Made by a program: the position numbers and the translations under genes. A model generated the notes under the pieces. The model had not been told where the DNA came from. It saw only the letters and a program-made list of their open reading frames with translations, and searched no databases. This document shows, piece by piece, positions 1 through 10,872 of a stretch of 64,000 nucleotides of DNA; within the stretch, counting starts at the first letter, position 1, and each line of letters opens with the position of its first letter. Source of the stretch: Sapria himalayana (lineage: Eukaryota > Streptophyta > Magnoliopsida > Malpighiales > Rafflesiaceae); the NCBI GenBank assembly GCA_029783825.1, contig JAREIK010003095.1:72152-136151 (forward strand). The letters are read 5' to 3'.

Positions 1-380
1 GAAGATCATTCACATTGCCAGAAAATGTGCGGATTTGAACCCAGTCAACAATCACCCACATAAACATCATGTTTTGTGATGTCTGTGGCAAGTGAGTCAA
101 AAAATCGAATGTGATATGCTTTCATTTCTACTCTACTACATCCAAAGGCTGGAGTAATCCTACTACCATCAAATGCTCATCTTATCTGCTAACACGTGAG
201 ACCTTATATCGAACAAAATCTCCGATGTGTCTCTTCATCCTATTCCAGTAATACTAGCGATGAAGATCATTATACATCTTTGTGTCATCTGGATGTTCTG
301 TAAATGAGAATAGTGAAATTCTTTAAGAATCTCCTCTCTCAATTCTACTATCTAGGAAACCACATTCCGTCCCCTGAACT
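1..380 (-). pseudogene. Integrase part of gypsy pol, broken
   Basis: The minus strand reads HITFDFLTHLPQTSQN near 70-125, matching the first catalytic-Asp block of gypsy integrases (usual form ITMDFVTxLPxT), followed by a MWVIVDW stretch. Upstream, near 190-280, MYNDLHR..YYWNRMK and GLLQPLD match the zinc-binding H2C2 segment and the linker before the catalytic core. Both cysteines expected in the finger look replaced (the FVRYKVSRVSR stretch lacks Cys), and a stop falls in it. The enzyme would insert the cDNA copy into the genome. Here it is inactive, and it is truncated by the window edge. Confidence 0.85.
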
Positions 381-599
381 GAAGACTAACATCCATATGA
401 ATAGCCCAACATTATTCACATGTATCAGTTTCTACTCAGTTCTTTATAGATAATATTTCTACATCTTGTTTCTGCATCTAAATCACCTTATTTAATAGCG
501 AAGGTATAGTTACTAATATTCTGATAACACCCTAACTTTAACTGCTATATGGAAAGCTGAATCATTCCCACAGTGTCGAGCACATCTCATTCCACAAAA

Positions 600-1045
600 T
601 ATACTAGCTAATGCACCTCATGATTGCCAACTAAGTGCATCAGTCACCACATTACCTTACCTGGATGGTAATGCAAAGTAAAATCATAATCTTCTAGATA
701 CTCCATCCATCGATGATATCTCATGTAAGGTCTCGTTGTGTAAAGATATATTTCAGACTTTTATGGTGTGAATATACCTCAAATTACTCCCCATACAAAT
801 AGTGGCACTATATTTTTATAGCAAGGACTATAGTCACCAACACTATATCATGTGTTGGGTAATTCCTCTCATGATTCTTTAACTGCCTTGAACCATGAGC
901 TACAAATCTCCCAGATTGCATCAGAAATACATCCCAATCCATCTTTTGATGCATCACAATACACTGTATATTTATGTCCCCTATCCGGAACTATCAAAAT
1001 AGGAGCTGAAGTAAGTCTCCTTTTCTATTCATGAAATATCATTTC
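600..1045 (-). pseudogene. RNase H part of gypsy pol, broken
   Basis: The minus strand reads TSAPILIVPDRGHKYTVYCDAS then KDGLGC, near 930-1010. This is the start of the gypsy RNase H domain, with the first catalytic Asp in YCDAS. Further downstream, fragments equivalent to LKxHERNYPTHD (near 840-890) and to DYDFTLHYHPGK (near 660-700) lie in shifted frames. Stops and frameshifts separate these blocks. The domain would degrade the RNA strand of the RNA:DNA hybrid during reverse transcription. It lies directly downstream of the RT domain, as expected. Confidence 0.85.
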
Positions 1046-1059
1046 ACATGAATAATACA

Positions 1060-1760
1060 CTTATACATAACTTCCTTCCTGAACAATCTAGTAATATGAG
1101 CAGCTAACAAGGAAAAATTCTCAATAAATATTCTGTAATACCCAGCCAATCCCAAAAAACTACGTATTTCAAAAATTGACTTTGTCCTCTCTCAACTCAT
1201 GACTGTCTTGCCTTTTTCAGAGTCCACTAAGATAATAGTAGCTGATACATGTCCCAAAATTTTTATTTCTGTCAACCAAAAGTCACATTTTCCAAACATA
1301 ACATACAACTTATATTCTCTCAAAAATTTGGAGAATAATATGTAAATGATCCTAATGCTCTCCTTCGGACTAAGAATAGATAAAAATGTCATCCACAAAA
1401 ATAACAACAAAATAATTTAAATATGGCTGAAATATTATATGCATAAGATCCATGAATGTCATTGGCACATTTATTAATCCGAAAGGCATTTATGTAAATT
1501 CAAAATGCCCATACCATGTTCTAAATACTATCATAGGGATGTCAGCCTCTATAACTCACAACTAGTCATATCCAGTACGAAGATCTATTTTGGAAAAAAA
1601 CATGTGCCCCTTTTAATTGGTCAAATAAATCATCAATCCTTAGTAATGAATATCGATTATTTATCATAACCTGAATCAACTATCGATAATCAATGCACAG
1701 TCAAAGGGTTTTATCATTCATCTTTACAAATAAAAGTAGAGCACCACAAGGTTAAGTGCT
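1060..1760 (-). pseudogene. Reverse transcriptase part of gypsy pol, broken
   Basis: On the minus strand the RT blocks appear in order: LCIDYR-like (near 1690), FSKIDLRTGYD (near 1580), IEADIPMIVFRTWYGHFEF (near 1500-1550), [16 protein letters not shown] (near 1440-1490), and the catalytic box read as FVDDIFI, with Phe-Val-Asp-Asp at 1388-1399. The palm then continues into KCDFWLTEIKILGHV and the thumb block LAGYYRIFIENFS (near 1115-1160). The two catalytic aspartates are present, but several stops and frame changes interrupt the reading. The order and spacing agree well with plant gypsy RT. Confidence 0.92.
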
Positions 1761-2089
1761 GAGTTTAATGAAAGCCTTGTCAAACAAATATTGTATCTAG
1801 AACTTTAGTTCTTGTAATACAATCGGTAGCATCCTATGTGGAGGTAATGCTGGTGTGTCAGTAATCCTGTGATGGGGTAATTTTAGTAATTCATTAAGAA
1901 AAATATCCTCATATTCACAAACTATTCGAGAAAGATCCATATTCAATATCCCTGCTTATTCTAGGGTGAGACATGTCAGCCAACCCTAAAGTTGTTCGTA
2001 CCATTTAGAATCAAATATAGGATGGTGTAATGCATCAAGTATATGGTCGTGAAATACAACATATATATCGGCTGGTCTATGGATAATAA

Positions 2090-2225
2090 TTCTTCAATGA
2101 TCAAAATCAATAACGACTAGATGTGCTATTAACCAGTCCATGTAAAGAATTACATCAAAATCTGACATTTCCATAACTCTAAGGTTTGCTATGAGTAGAA
2201 TCCCTAAGATTTCTAACTCATAATC
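2090..2225 (-). pseudogene. C-terminal part of gypsy aspartic protease
   Basis: The minus strand reads MEMSDFDVILYMDWL followed by AHLVVIDFDH, close to the DVILGMDWL..H.A.IDC segment at the C-terminal end of gypsy retropepsins (retroviral-type aspartic proteases). The N-terminal part with the DTGA active site would lie above 2225, where the tetranucleotide array starts, and is missing. The protease would process the Gag-Pol polyprotein. The loss of its N-terminal half fixes the truncation point of this element at the array boundary. Confidence 0.75.
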
Positions 2226-4568
2226 TTATTTATCTATCTTTATGTCTATCCTTCTGTCTATCTATCTATCTATCTATCAATTTGTCTATCTATCTATCAA
2301 TCTATCTGTCTATTTATCTGCCTATCTATCTGTCTATCTATATGTCTATATATCTGTCTATCTATCTATTTTTGTATCTATCTATTAATTTATCGATCTA
2401 TTTAACTATCAGGTTATCTATCTATCTATATTTATATCAATATATATATGTTTCTATCTATCTATCTTTCTATCTGTCTGTCTATCAATATAAATATCAA
2501 TTTGTCTATATATCTATCTATCAATATATTTTACTATATATTTGTCTATTAATTAATCTATCAATCAGCCTATCAATTTGTATATCTAACTATCTTTCTT
2601 TAAATCTATTTGTCTATCAATCTATTTGTATTTCTATCTAGGAAACTATCTATATGTCTTTCTATCTATCTGTCAGTCTTTATATCTATCTATCTGCCTA
2701 TCTATCTATCAATCAAACTTTCTATATATCTATTTTTTATCTATCTTTCTATCAATATATCTGTCTATCAATCTATATATCTATGTATCCATCTATCTAT
2801 ATGTCTATCTATCTATCTATATGTCTATCTATCTATCTATATGTCTATCCAATTATTTATCTATCTATCTATCTATATATCTATCTATTTAATCTATCTA
2901 TCTATCTATTTGTTTGTCTATCTATCTATATATCTATCTATCTACCTATCTATCTGTCTATCTATATATATATATATATCAATCAATCTTTCTATCTATA
3001 TGTCTATCTATTTATCTATCTGTCTATCTATATGTCTATATATATATCTTTATATCTATCTATCAATCTATTCGTCTGTCTATCTATCTATATATTTATC
3101 TATCGATCTATCTTTTTGTTTATCTATCTGTCTATATTCTATCTATCTAGTTGTCTACCTCTCTAATTATCTATATATCTATAGATCTATTTATTTGTTT
3201 TTCATTCTATTTATATATTTATCTATCTATTTATTTCTCTATCTATATATCTATATATATTCATATATATATCTATGTATCTATCTATCTATCTATATTC
3301 TATCTGTCATTCATTCTATATATCTATATCTATATCAATTTTTCTATCAATCTATCTATCAATCTTTCTATCAATCTATGTATCAATCTTTCTATCAATC
3401 CTTCAATATATGTGTCTATCTATCTTTCTATCAATATTTCTATCTATCTATCTTGCTATTAATTTGACTATTTTTCTGACTATCTTTCTATAATTCTTTA
3501 TAGCTTTTTATCGATTTATCTATTTATTTGTCTGTCTGTGTAATAATCAATCTGTCTATCTATTTTTCTATCTATCCAATTGTCAATCTATCTATCTATT
3601 TATCAATTTATGTGTTTATTTATTATCAGTCTATCTATGTATATCTATCTTTCTATCTTTCTGTCAATCTATCTATCGATCTTTCTATATATCATTAATC
3701 TATCTCTATCTATCTCTCTATCTATCTGCATATCCGTCTCACTATCTATCTGTATATAAGTCAATCTTTTTTTATATCTATCTGCCTATATATGTTTATC
3801 TATCTATCTGTCTGTCTGTCTTTCTGTCTATCTATTTATCTTTTTATCTATCAATATGTCTATCTATCAATCTATTTGTCGATATTTCTATTAATCTATC
3901 TATCTATCTATCAATATATCAATTTATCTCTCTATCTATCTGTTCATTTATGTTTATCTATCTTTCTATCTATTTATCTAAGTATTTGTCTAATAATCTA
4001 TCGTTCTGTCTGTCAATATATCTACCTATCTAACTATCTATATGTATATCTTTTTGTCTTTCTATATGTCTATCTATCTATCTATCTATATGTCAGTCTA
4101 TCAATCTATCAATCTATCATCTATTTATCCATGTAACTATCTATTTATTTATTTGTCTATCTATCTATCTATCTATGTATCTATCTAATAATCTATTTAA
4201 TAATCTCTCTATTAACTATCTATATATTTCTATATCAATCTATATATCAATCTATCTATTTATCAATAAATCAATCAATCAATCTATCTATCTATCTTTC
4301 GATCTTTTTATTTGTCTGTCAATTTATCAGTGTGTATGTCTATCAATCAGTTTGTGTATCTATCAATTAGTCTGTAATCTGTTTGTCTGTATGTCTCTAT
4401 GTCTATCTATCTATCTATTTATCTATTTGTCTAACTATCTGTCTATATTTCTATCTATCTATCTGTCTATCTATCTATATAATTATCTATCTATTTATCT
4501 GTCTGTCTATCTATTTGCATATCTATTTGTCTATCTATTAGTTTATCTATCTGTCTATCTATCACTCT

Positions 4569-4619
<51 letters not shown>

Positions 4620-5506
4620 GTATTGTTATCTTTTTGTCTATCTATTTAACTATCTATTTATCTATGTATTTATCTATATGTATATCTATCATTCTATCTA
4701 TCTGACTTTCTATCTATTTGTCTAACTATCTATTTATATGTCTATCTATATGTCTATCTATCGATCTATCTATTTATCTTTTTGTCTGTCTATCTATCTA
4801 TATTTCTATCTACCTTTCTATCAATCTATTTGTCTATTTATCTATCTTTTTATCTTTTTATCTTTTTGTCTATCTATCTTTGAATCTATCAATAACTACA
4901 TGTATCTATCTATCTATCTATGTATCTATTTGTCTATATATATATCTATCTATCTATCTATCTTTATATAAATCTATTTATCTAACTACCTATCATTATG
5001 TAAATAAATCTCTCTATCAACCTATCTATCAATCTATTTATCCATCTATCTATCTATCTATTTTTATATTTATCTATTTATCTATCTTTCAATAAATCTA
5101 ACAATTTGTCTATCTTTTTGTCCATCTATCAATTTATCTTATTGTTTGTCTATTTGTATTCCTATCTATCTAACTCTCTCTCTATTATTCTTCTTCTCTA
5201 TTTGTCTTTCTATCTAATAGTCTTTCCGTTTATCTTTCTATCTAACTAACTATCTATCTATCTATCTATCTAACTAACTATTTTTCTATCTTTCTATCTA
5301 TGAATCTACTTTTATATCTATATATATTTCGATCAATTTATCTATTTGTCTGTCTATTAATCTGTATGTCTATCTTTCTTTCTTTCTATATTTATATCTA
5401 TTTGTCTATTTTTTTGTCTATCTATCTTTCTATATATCTTTCTATCTATTTATCTATTTATCTATCTATCTGTTTGTCTATCTATGTATCTATCTATCTA
5501 TGTATC

Positions 5507-5571
<65 letters not shown>

Positions 5572-5700
5572 CTTCTATCTTCAATCTATCTATCTTTCTT
5601 TCAATCTGTCTATCTATATGTCTATCTATCTGTCTCTCTATCTGTCAATCAATCAATCAATCAAACCATCTATCTATTCTCTATTTATCTATATATCTTT

Positions 5701-5732
<32 letters not shown>

Positions 5733-5886
5733 CAGTTTATCTATCAATCTATCAATCTATCTTTTGTCTATCTTTTTATCTATCTTTATGTATAACTATA
5801 TATCAATCAATCAATCTATCTATCTATCTATATTTCTATCAATCTATCTGTTTATATATTTCTCTATATATCTGTCTATCTATTTA

Positions 5887-5926
<40 letters not shown>

Positions 5927-6333
5927 TCTATCTATCTATCTATCTATCTAATTGTCTCTCTATCTATTTGATTATTTATATGTTTCTTTATCTATCTGCA
6001 TATCTATCTATCGATCTCTATATCTATTTATCTATCTATATAACTGGCTATGTATCTATCTATTTATTTGTATATCTATATGTCTATTTATTTGTATATC
6101 TTCTATCTATCTATCTATTTGCCTATCTATCTATCTATCTACCTAACTAACTAACTAACTATCTTTTTATCTATCTATCTTTCTTTCTTTCTATCTATCG
6201 ATATATTTGTCTATCTATCTATCTTTTTATCTATCTCTCTATCTATCTATTTTTCTATATTTCTTTCTATCTATCTGTCTATATTTTTATCTGCTTATCT
6301 TTCTATATTTTTATCTATCTTTCAGTCTATCTA
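2226..6333 (+). repeat. Degenerate (CTAT)n = (GATA)n array, block A
   Basis: The block is almost entirely CTAT/TATC units with scattered substitutions (TGTC, TTTC, AATC, TTTATC variants) and small indels. It contains a pure TA run at about 5889-5923 and a short CT run near 5538-5552. The sequence switches abruptly from gypsy relic to repeat near 2226, and from repeat to the CACTA left end at 6334. All plus frames lack stops in the pure repeat, so the long Tyr/Leu/Ser/Ile-rich reading frames are not genes. The same array, in the same orientation, resumes at 26462. Confidence 0.97.
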
Positions 6334-6790
6334 TACTAAAGAAAATGTCAATTTAGCAATTGAAATTTTGTTAGGGATATAATTTCTAGCTAATTAGAAA
6401 GGGATTAGCTAGTGAATAATAATAGATGTTTGATTTTATATTAAATTACAATTTTTTGAATGATTCGTGATGGATTAGAGGCTAAAATATTTGATTAAAA
6501 ATTGTCCATAGCTAAAATTATCATAAATTTTCAAGCAAAGAATTGTGCGCATTTTAGCAATGACTTTAAAGATGAATTTTCCATAGCTATTTCGTTCGAC
6601 ACAAAATCCCTCGCGAAATAATATTCTTAAAATTATTTTTTTGATTTTTTATTTAATTGCAAAAGATTATTCTTTAAATGATAATTTTCACTAAATATAT
6701 TCATTTAGCTAGGGATTTTTACCTAGCTATGTGAGTTGAGGATAATTTCTGTCGCTAATCAATATTGACTTACTTTTTTCTATGTATATT
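6334..6790 (+). repeat. Left subterminal repeats of the CACTA-like element
   Basis: Within the first 450 bases the motif TAGCTA (and TTAGCAA/TCGCTAA variants) recurs near 6387, 6406, 6508, 6590, 6706 and 6721, often followed by AAATT or GGGATTT. Arrays of short subterminal repeats like these are the usual transposase-binding regions of CACTA elements. The same motifs recur at the right end (26160-26440), partly in the opposite orientation. Confidence 0.6.
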
Positions 6791-7789
6791 ATTTATTTTT
6801 AAATTTTTATGTAATTTTGTATATTAAATGTTTCCCATGGTCTATGGCAGAGTGATTCTTGAAAGACACATTTCCCTCATATAATTATAAAAATAATATA
6901 TTATAAATAAATAATTTCAAAAATATATAAATACGAATACAAATGTATTTTAATAAAGACTAAAATAACTATTTTTCTGATTATAAAATTTTTAAAAGTG
7001 TATACAAAATATTTATATGAAATATTTAATTATGATATTTAAATATTTTTATTAAAAAAATAATAAATAATTAATTATATAATTATAATCAATTTTTAAT
7101 ATATTTTAATTAATAATTGATCATACATAAAATTACTACTAATAAAAAGCTAAAATAATTGATTATATGATTAAATAAAAAAATTTATAAAATTATCTGA
7201 TTTAACAAATAAACAAGTAAATATATATATTATTTAAAGTAAAAAAAATTATGATTATAAAAATCATTTTAAAAAATAATTACGAAAAGATTTAAAATTT
7301 TTGAATTATAAAAAAAAATTAAAATTTACCTAAAATTTAAATCAAAATAAATTGATATTTAAAAATTAATACAAAGATGTTTTTATTACAACACAAAAAT
7401 TTTGATAATTTAAAAATAAATATCTTAGTGTAGTTATGAATAGAACACATCAAGAATTTTTTTAGGGTTTTAAAAAAGTTATTTAAAATATTACTAATGA
7501 ACACTTTTGAAAGTACTACCAAACTGACGCTAAGTTGATTTGAATTCAAGTTTAATTTTTTGTCCATACTGAAATTTATAAGAATTAAACAATTGAATAA
7601 GATCTTTACAATTAGTTTTTAGTATTCCTTTTTTTTAATAATAAATATAACTTTTTTAATGATCTTCTCACTTTAAGTAAATTATAGAATTTTATAAATT
7701 ATATCAAATAATATAATATTTTATGCCTTTTTAATTGTTCCATATTATATTCATAAAAAATAAATTGAATTCTTAAAAATTTATATCCA

Positions 7790-7791
<2 letters not shown>

Positions 7792-7828
<37 letters not shown>
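7792..7828. repeat. (AT)n microsatellite
   Basis: This is an uninterrupted AT dinucleotide run in the AT-rich left interior of the CACTA-like element. Confidence 0.97.
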
Positions 7829-7833
<5 letters not shown>

Positions 7834-8545
7834 CTATATTATAATATAATATTAATTTTTTATTAATGAATTTATATTATAAATTTATCCATAAATTAAA
7901 AATAATATGAAATGTTTTTAATTTTTAATGGCTATAGTTTTATATAATTTATTTATGGCTATATTAAATAATTTGTTTTTTTTATAAATGAAATAATTTG
8001 AAAATTTGATTACCAATTATTAGTTTTCATAGTTATTAGTAAAATAATTTTTTTAAGCATCATTTTTATAACCATTAATAAATTGTTTTTTTTCTAAATT
8101 CATTTCATTAATTTATAATTAATATTACAAAAATTAAGCATTAAAATTTCATAAATTATTAATCATAAATTTCTTTATTTATGAAATAATATTATTTATG
8201 GTTAAATAAAAATCTATTTCATTTTTTTATTTAAATTATTTAATTTTTATGATTTTAGTTTACTTTTATATTTTGGTCTTTTTTTTCTATATATTTACAT
8301 CCATTTTTTTATTTATAGATTCCATTAAAAAAGAAAACCCTAAGGCATTCAAGCTTAACCCATTTTTTCTATCTTTTAAAAGAGGAAGAGAGGAGAAGTG
8401 AAAATGGACCATGGAATCAACCTTCAAATTCTACCTCTTCTTGTTACCTAGTAAGATTATAATTGCTCTTCTCTTTAGAATACTAAATAGATTTCTCTGT
8501 CTGTCTCAATTTTATTATCACTGGTGGAGTTTGGTTTATAAAATT

Positions 8546-8630
8546 ATTTATTTTTCATTTATTTTTCATTTATTTTTCATTTATTTATCATTAATTTTCA
8601 TTTATTTTTCATTTATTTTTCATTTTTCCC
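8546..8630 (+). repeat. 10-bp minisatellite, TTTTCATTTA unit
   Basis: About eight tandem copies of a TTTTCATTTA-type unit, with a few slightly altered copies in the middle (TTATCATTAA). The open frame across it is only the translation of the repeat. Confidence 0.85.
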
Positions 8631-9362
8631 TAATTTTTCTACTTATTTCTTCTCTTTTTACATCACTTATAAGATTTTGACTCTCCGCCATTAATGAAAT
8701 AATATACAGTTAGTGTAAACTTTGTTCTTTTACTGATTAATTTCTTAGGGTTTCATGGAGTTCAAATACTGAATGTATGCTTATTGTTTCCTACTTCTGC
8801 AACTTAAAAAAAATTTGCTTAATGTATTTTGCATCAGTATCTAAAAAATAAACACAATGTTTATGTGTTCTATTTTGATTGTCTCTAAAAATATTATAAA
8901 TAGATAACATTATATTTAAACTTTTATACATTTAATAATCATATCACATTATATATAAATATCTATACTATAATATATATATATAAGCATATTACATTAT
9001 ATATAAACATTGATATGTTTATATAAACATATAATGTTATATATAAATATTTATACATATATACATGTTTATAAATATTTATACAACATTTACATAAAAC
9101 TATCCATTTATATAATTTTTTATATAAAATTTATATAACATATAAAATGTTTATACATATTTGTAAACAATTATATTACAAATAAATTTTTATATAAATA
9201 TTAATATTTATAATGTTTATATAGATGTGATATATATACTATATAATATTTATAAAAGTACTACATATATATATATTTATATATATGTAACATTTATAAA
9301 AATATTTTAAACACAACATTATATCTAAACACTCGAATACTTATATAATCATATGTCATTAT

Positions 9363-9374
9363 ATATAAAAGTTT
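9363..9374. repeat. LINE target-site duplication, left copy
   Basis: ATATAAAAGTTT immediately precedes the inferred LINE 5' end. It is identical to 16933-16944 just after the A-rich tail. Confidence 0.65.
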
Positions 9375-9540
9375 GATAATAAAAAACGCTCTCAACTTCT
9401 AGAGAGAGAGAAAGTGCATTTTTAGAGAGAGAAACCCCCATTTTTGAGTGAAGAAAGCTCAAATTCAAGCCAAAAATGGGGAATTCCGAATTGCTCTCAA
9501 ATAAGAAATCGTTCTCATCTCTGTTCAAAAAACCGAGCCC

Positions 9541-10872
9541 ATGTTTCCGAACTTTGATGCAAAAATGGAGTCTCCCGCATTCCTATTTTTGAAGGAAGAA
9601 CTCAATAAACTGGAAGACTAATTTGAGCTCACTTTCATTGGAAAGTTCTCACAATATCGGCCTGAAATTAATGCCATTCATGAATTCTTCGCCTCTTTGA
9701 AGTTACGGGCAGTGGTGAAGCTCATATGGTATGATGGCAAGCACGCCTTCTTCTAGTTCAAGGAAGAAGACGACTTCCTCCGAATATGGGGCACAGGATA
9801 GTGGAGCATCGCGGGGTTTGCCATGCGCATCTTCAAATGGTCGCCGAGCTTCACACCTCTTGAGGAATCCTCGCACGCACTGGTATGACTTAACTTACCA
9901 AAACTCCCCTTGCACTTCTTTAACAAGCTATCTCTCTACTCTATTAGGCTCTGTTTCGGTAAACCATGGCTTCTAGATGAAGCTACAGCATGTATAACCA
10001 GACCTAGTGTCGCTAGGATTTGTGTCGAAGTTGACCTTAGAATCCCTCTACCGAGTAGAGTGTGGATAGACAGTGACCTCACCAATGGATTCTGGTAGGA
10101 AGTCTATCAAGAATCCACCCCAAGTTACTGCACATACTGCCACAGAATGGGGCATGAGGAAGAAGTTTGCATGGCTGGTGGAGGGAAGAGGAGAGAGGGG
10201 AAGTTTAGTAAAGTAGAGAGAAAATGGAAAGGGAGTGAATGGGTAAAGAAAGGGCAGGATATAGGAGATACTGTAAGGGGCAAAGGGGAGGATGAAATAG
10301 AGAGGGATAAAAGAGGAGCAGGGAATAGAATAGAAGCGGCAGAATTCTTAGAGCAAAAAAGTTATCTTAGAGGAATGGAAGAAAGCCCAGAGGAGATAAT
10401 GGGGGATGGTGTAGAAGAGGGGTCACTAGAAAAGGTTGAGGAAAGTGAGAGGGAGGTAGAAAGGGCAGAGAAAGAGGGAGACATAAGAAAGGACACAAGG
10501 CTGGAAAAGCTTTTAGAATGGGAAAAAATGGCAGATATCAGAAAGTGACTAGAGGAGACATCCAAGGAGGCTGAATGGGGAGTAAAGGAGCAGGAAGATA
10601 GAAGAGGTACTAGAGCTAAAAGTAAGAGAAGGGAGGGGGGAAGAGAGACAAAAACAGTGGAGAAGATTGTAGAATACAACTGGGAGGAGGTTGATCTTCT
10701 ATCGGAGGAAGAAACAGACACAAAAAGCTGGCCCTTAATAAGCACAAGCATGCAAGAAACTAAGATTGAATCAAAATTAACACATGACAATTCAGAAATA
10801 AGAAAACAGAAAATAAGGAGTAATATCCCACAAAAGAGAGAGAGAGGGAAATGGAGGCTATTAGAAAAATGA
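9541..10872 (+). pseudogene. LINE ORF1 (gag-like, DUF4283 + CCHC_4 zinc knuckle), six in-frame stops
   Basis: One continuous frame of 444 codons starts at ATG 9541 (MFPNFDAKMESPAF) and ends at 10872. Six in-frame stops interrupt it (9619, 9754, 9799, 9886, 10096, 10546) but no frameshift. Codons 30-165 match DUF4283: GKFSQYRP, HEFFASLKLR, GFAMRIFKWSP, LPKLPLHFF. A segment FGKPWLLDEATA..ARICVEVDL then leads to a zinc knuckle, CTYCHRMGHEEEVC (CX2CX4HX4C), at 10129-10170. The C-terminal third is Lys/Glu-rich. The protein would coat LINE RNA. Several stops fit C-to-T decay, for example FWQ read as FW-stop. ORF2 starts inside its last codons in another frame. Confidence 0.88.

Larger units (their letters stand above)
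1..2225 (-). mobile_element. Ty3/gypsy retrotransposon pol relic (PR-RT-RH-IN)
   Basis: Read on the minus strand, this stretch gives, in order from high to low coordinates, traces of aspartic protease, reverse transcriptase, RNase H and integrase. That is the domain order of Ty3/gypsy elements. Matches to the family consensus are clear but spread over several frames and broken by stop codons, so this is a dead copy. Gag and both LTRs are not visible. The upstream (gag) side ends abruptly where the tetranucleotide array begins near 2226, and the integrase side runs off the window start. Whether integrase is followed by a chromodomain cannot be seen. The family assignment is strong; the clade within Ty3/gypsy is not determined. 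Confidence 0.9.
6790..9374. other. AT-rich interior of the CACTA-like element, no gene seen
   Basis: This is very AT-rich DNA with no convincing reading frame. It includes an AT dinucleotide run at 7792-7828, a minisatellite at 8546-8630, and loosely repeated ATATAAAC/ATTTATAC segments between about 8880 and 9320. The short open frames near 7337-7567 (minus) and 8411-8680 (plus) are low-complexity Phe/Ile/Leu strings without recognisable domains. I consider them chance. Confidence 0.7.

Noticed and set aside
2226..6333. CRISPR-like or direct-repeat array
   Set aside because: The period is 4 bp with no spacers, and the context is a plant nuclear genome. It is a simple-sequence array.
8411..8680. 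89-codon Phe/Ser/Ile-rich frame
   Set aside because: Its C-terminal half is the translation of the TTTTCATTTA minisatellite, and the N-terminal half has no recognisable feature.
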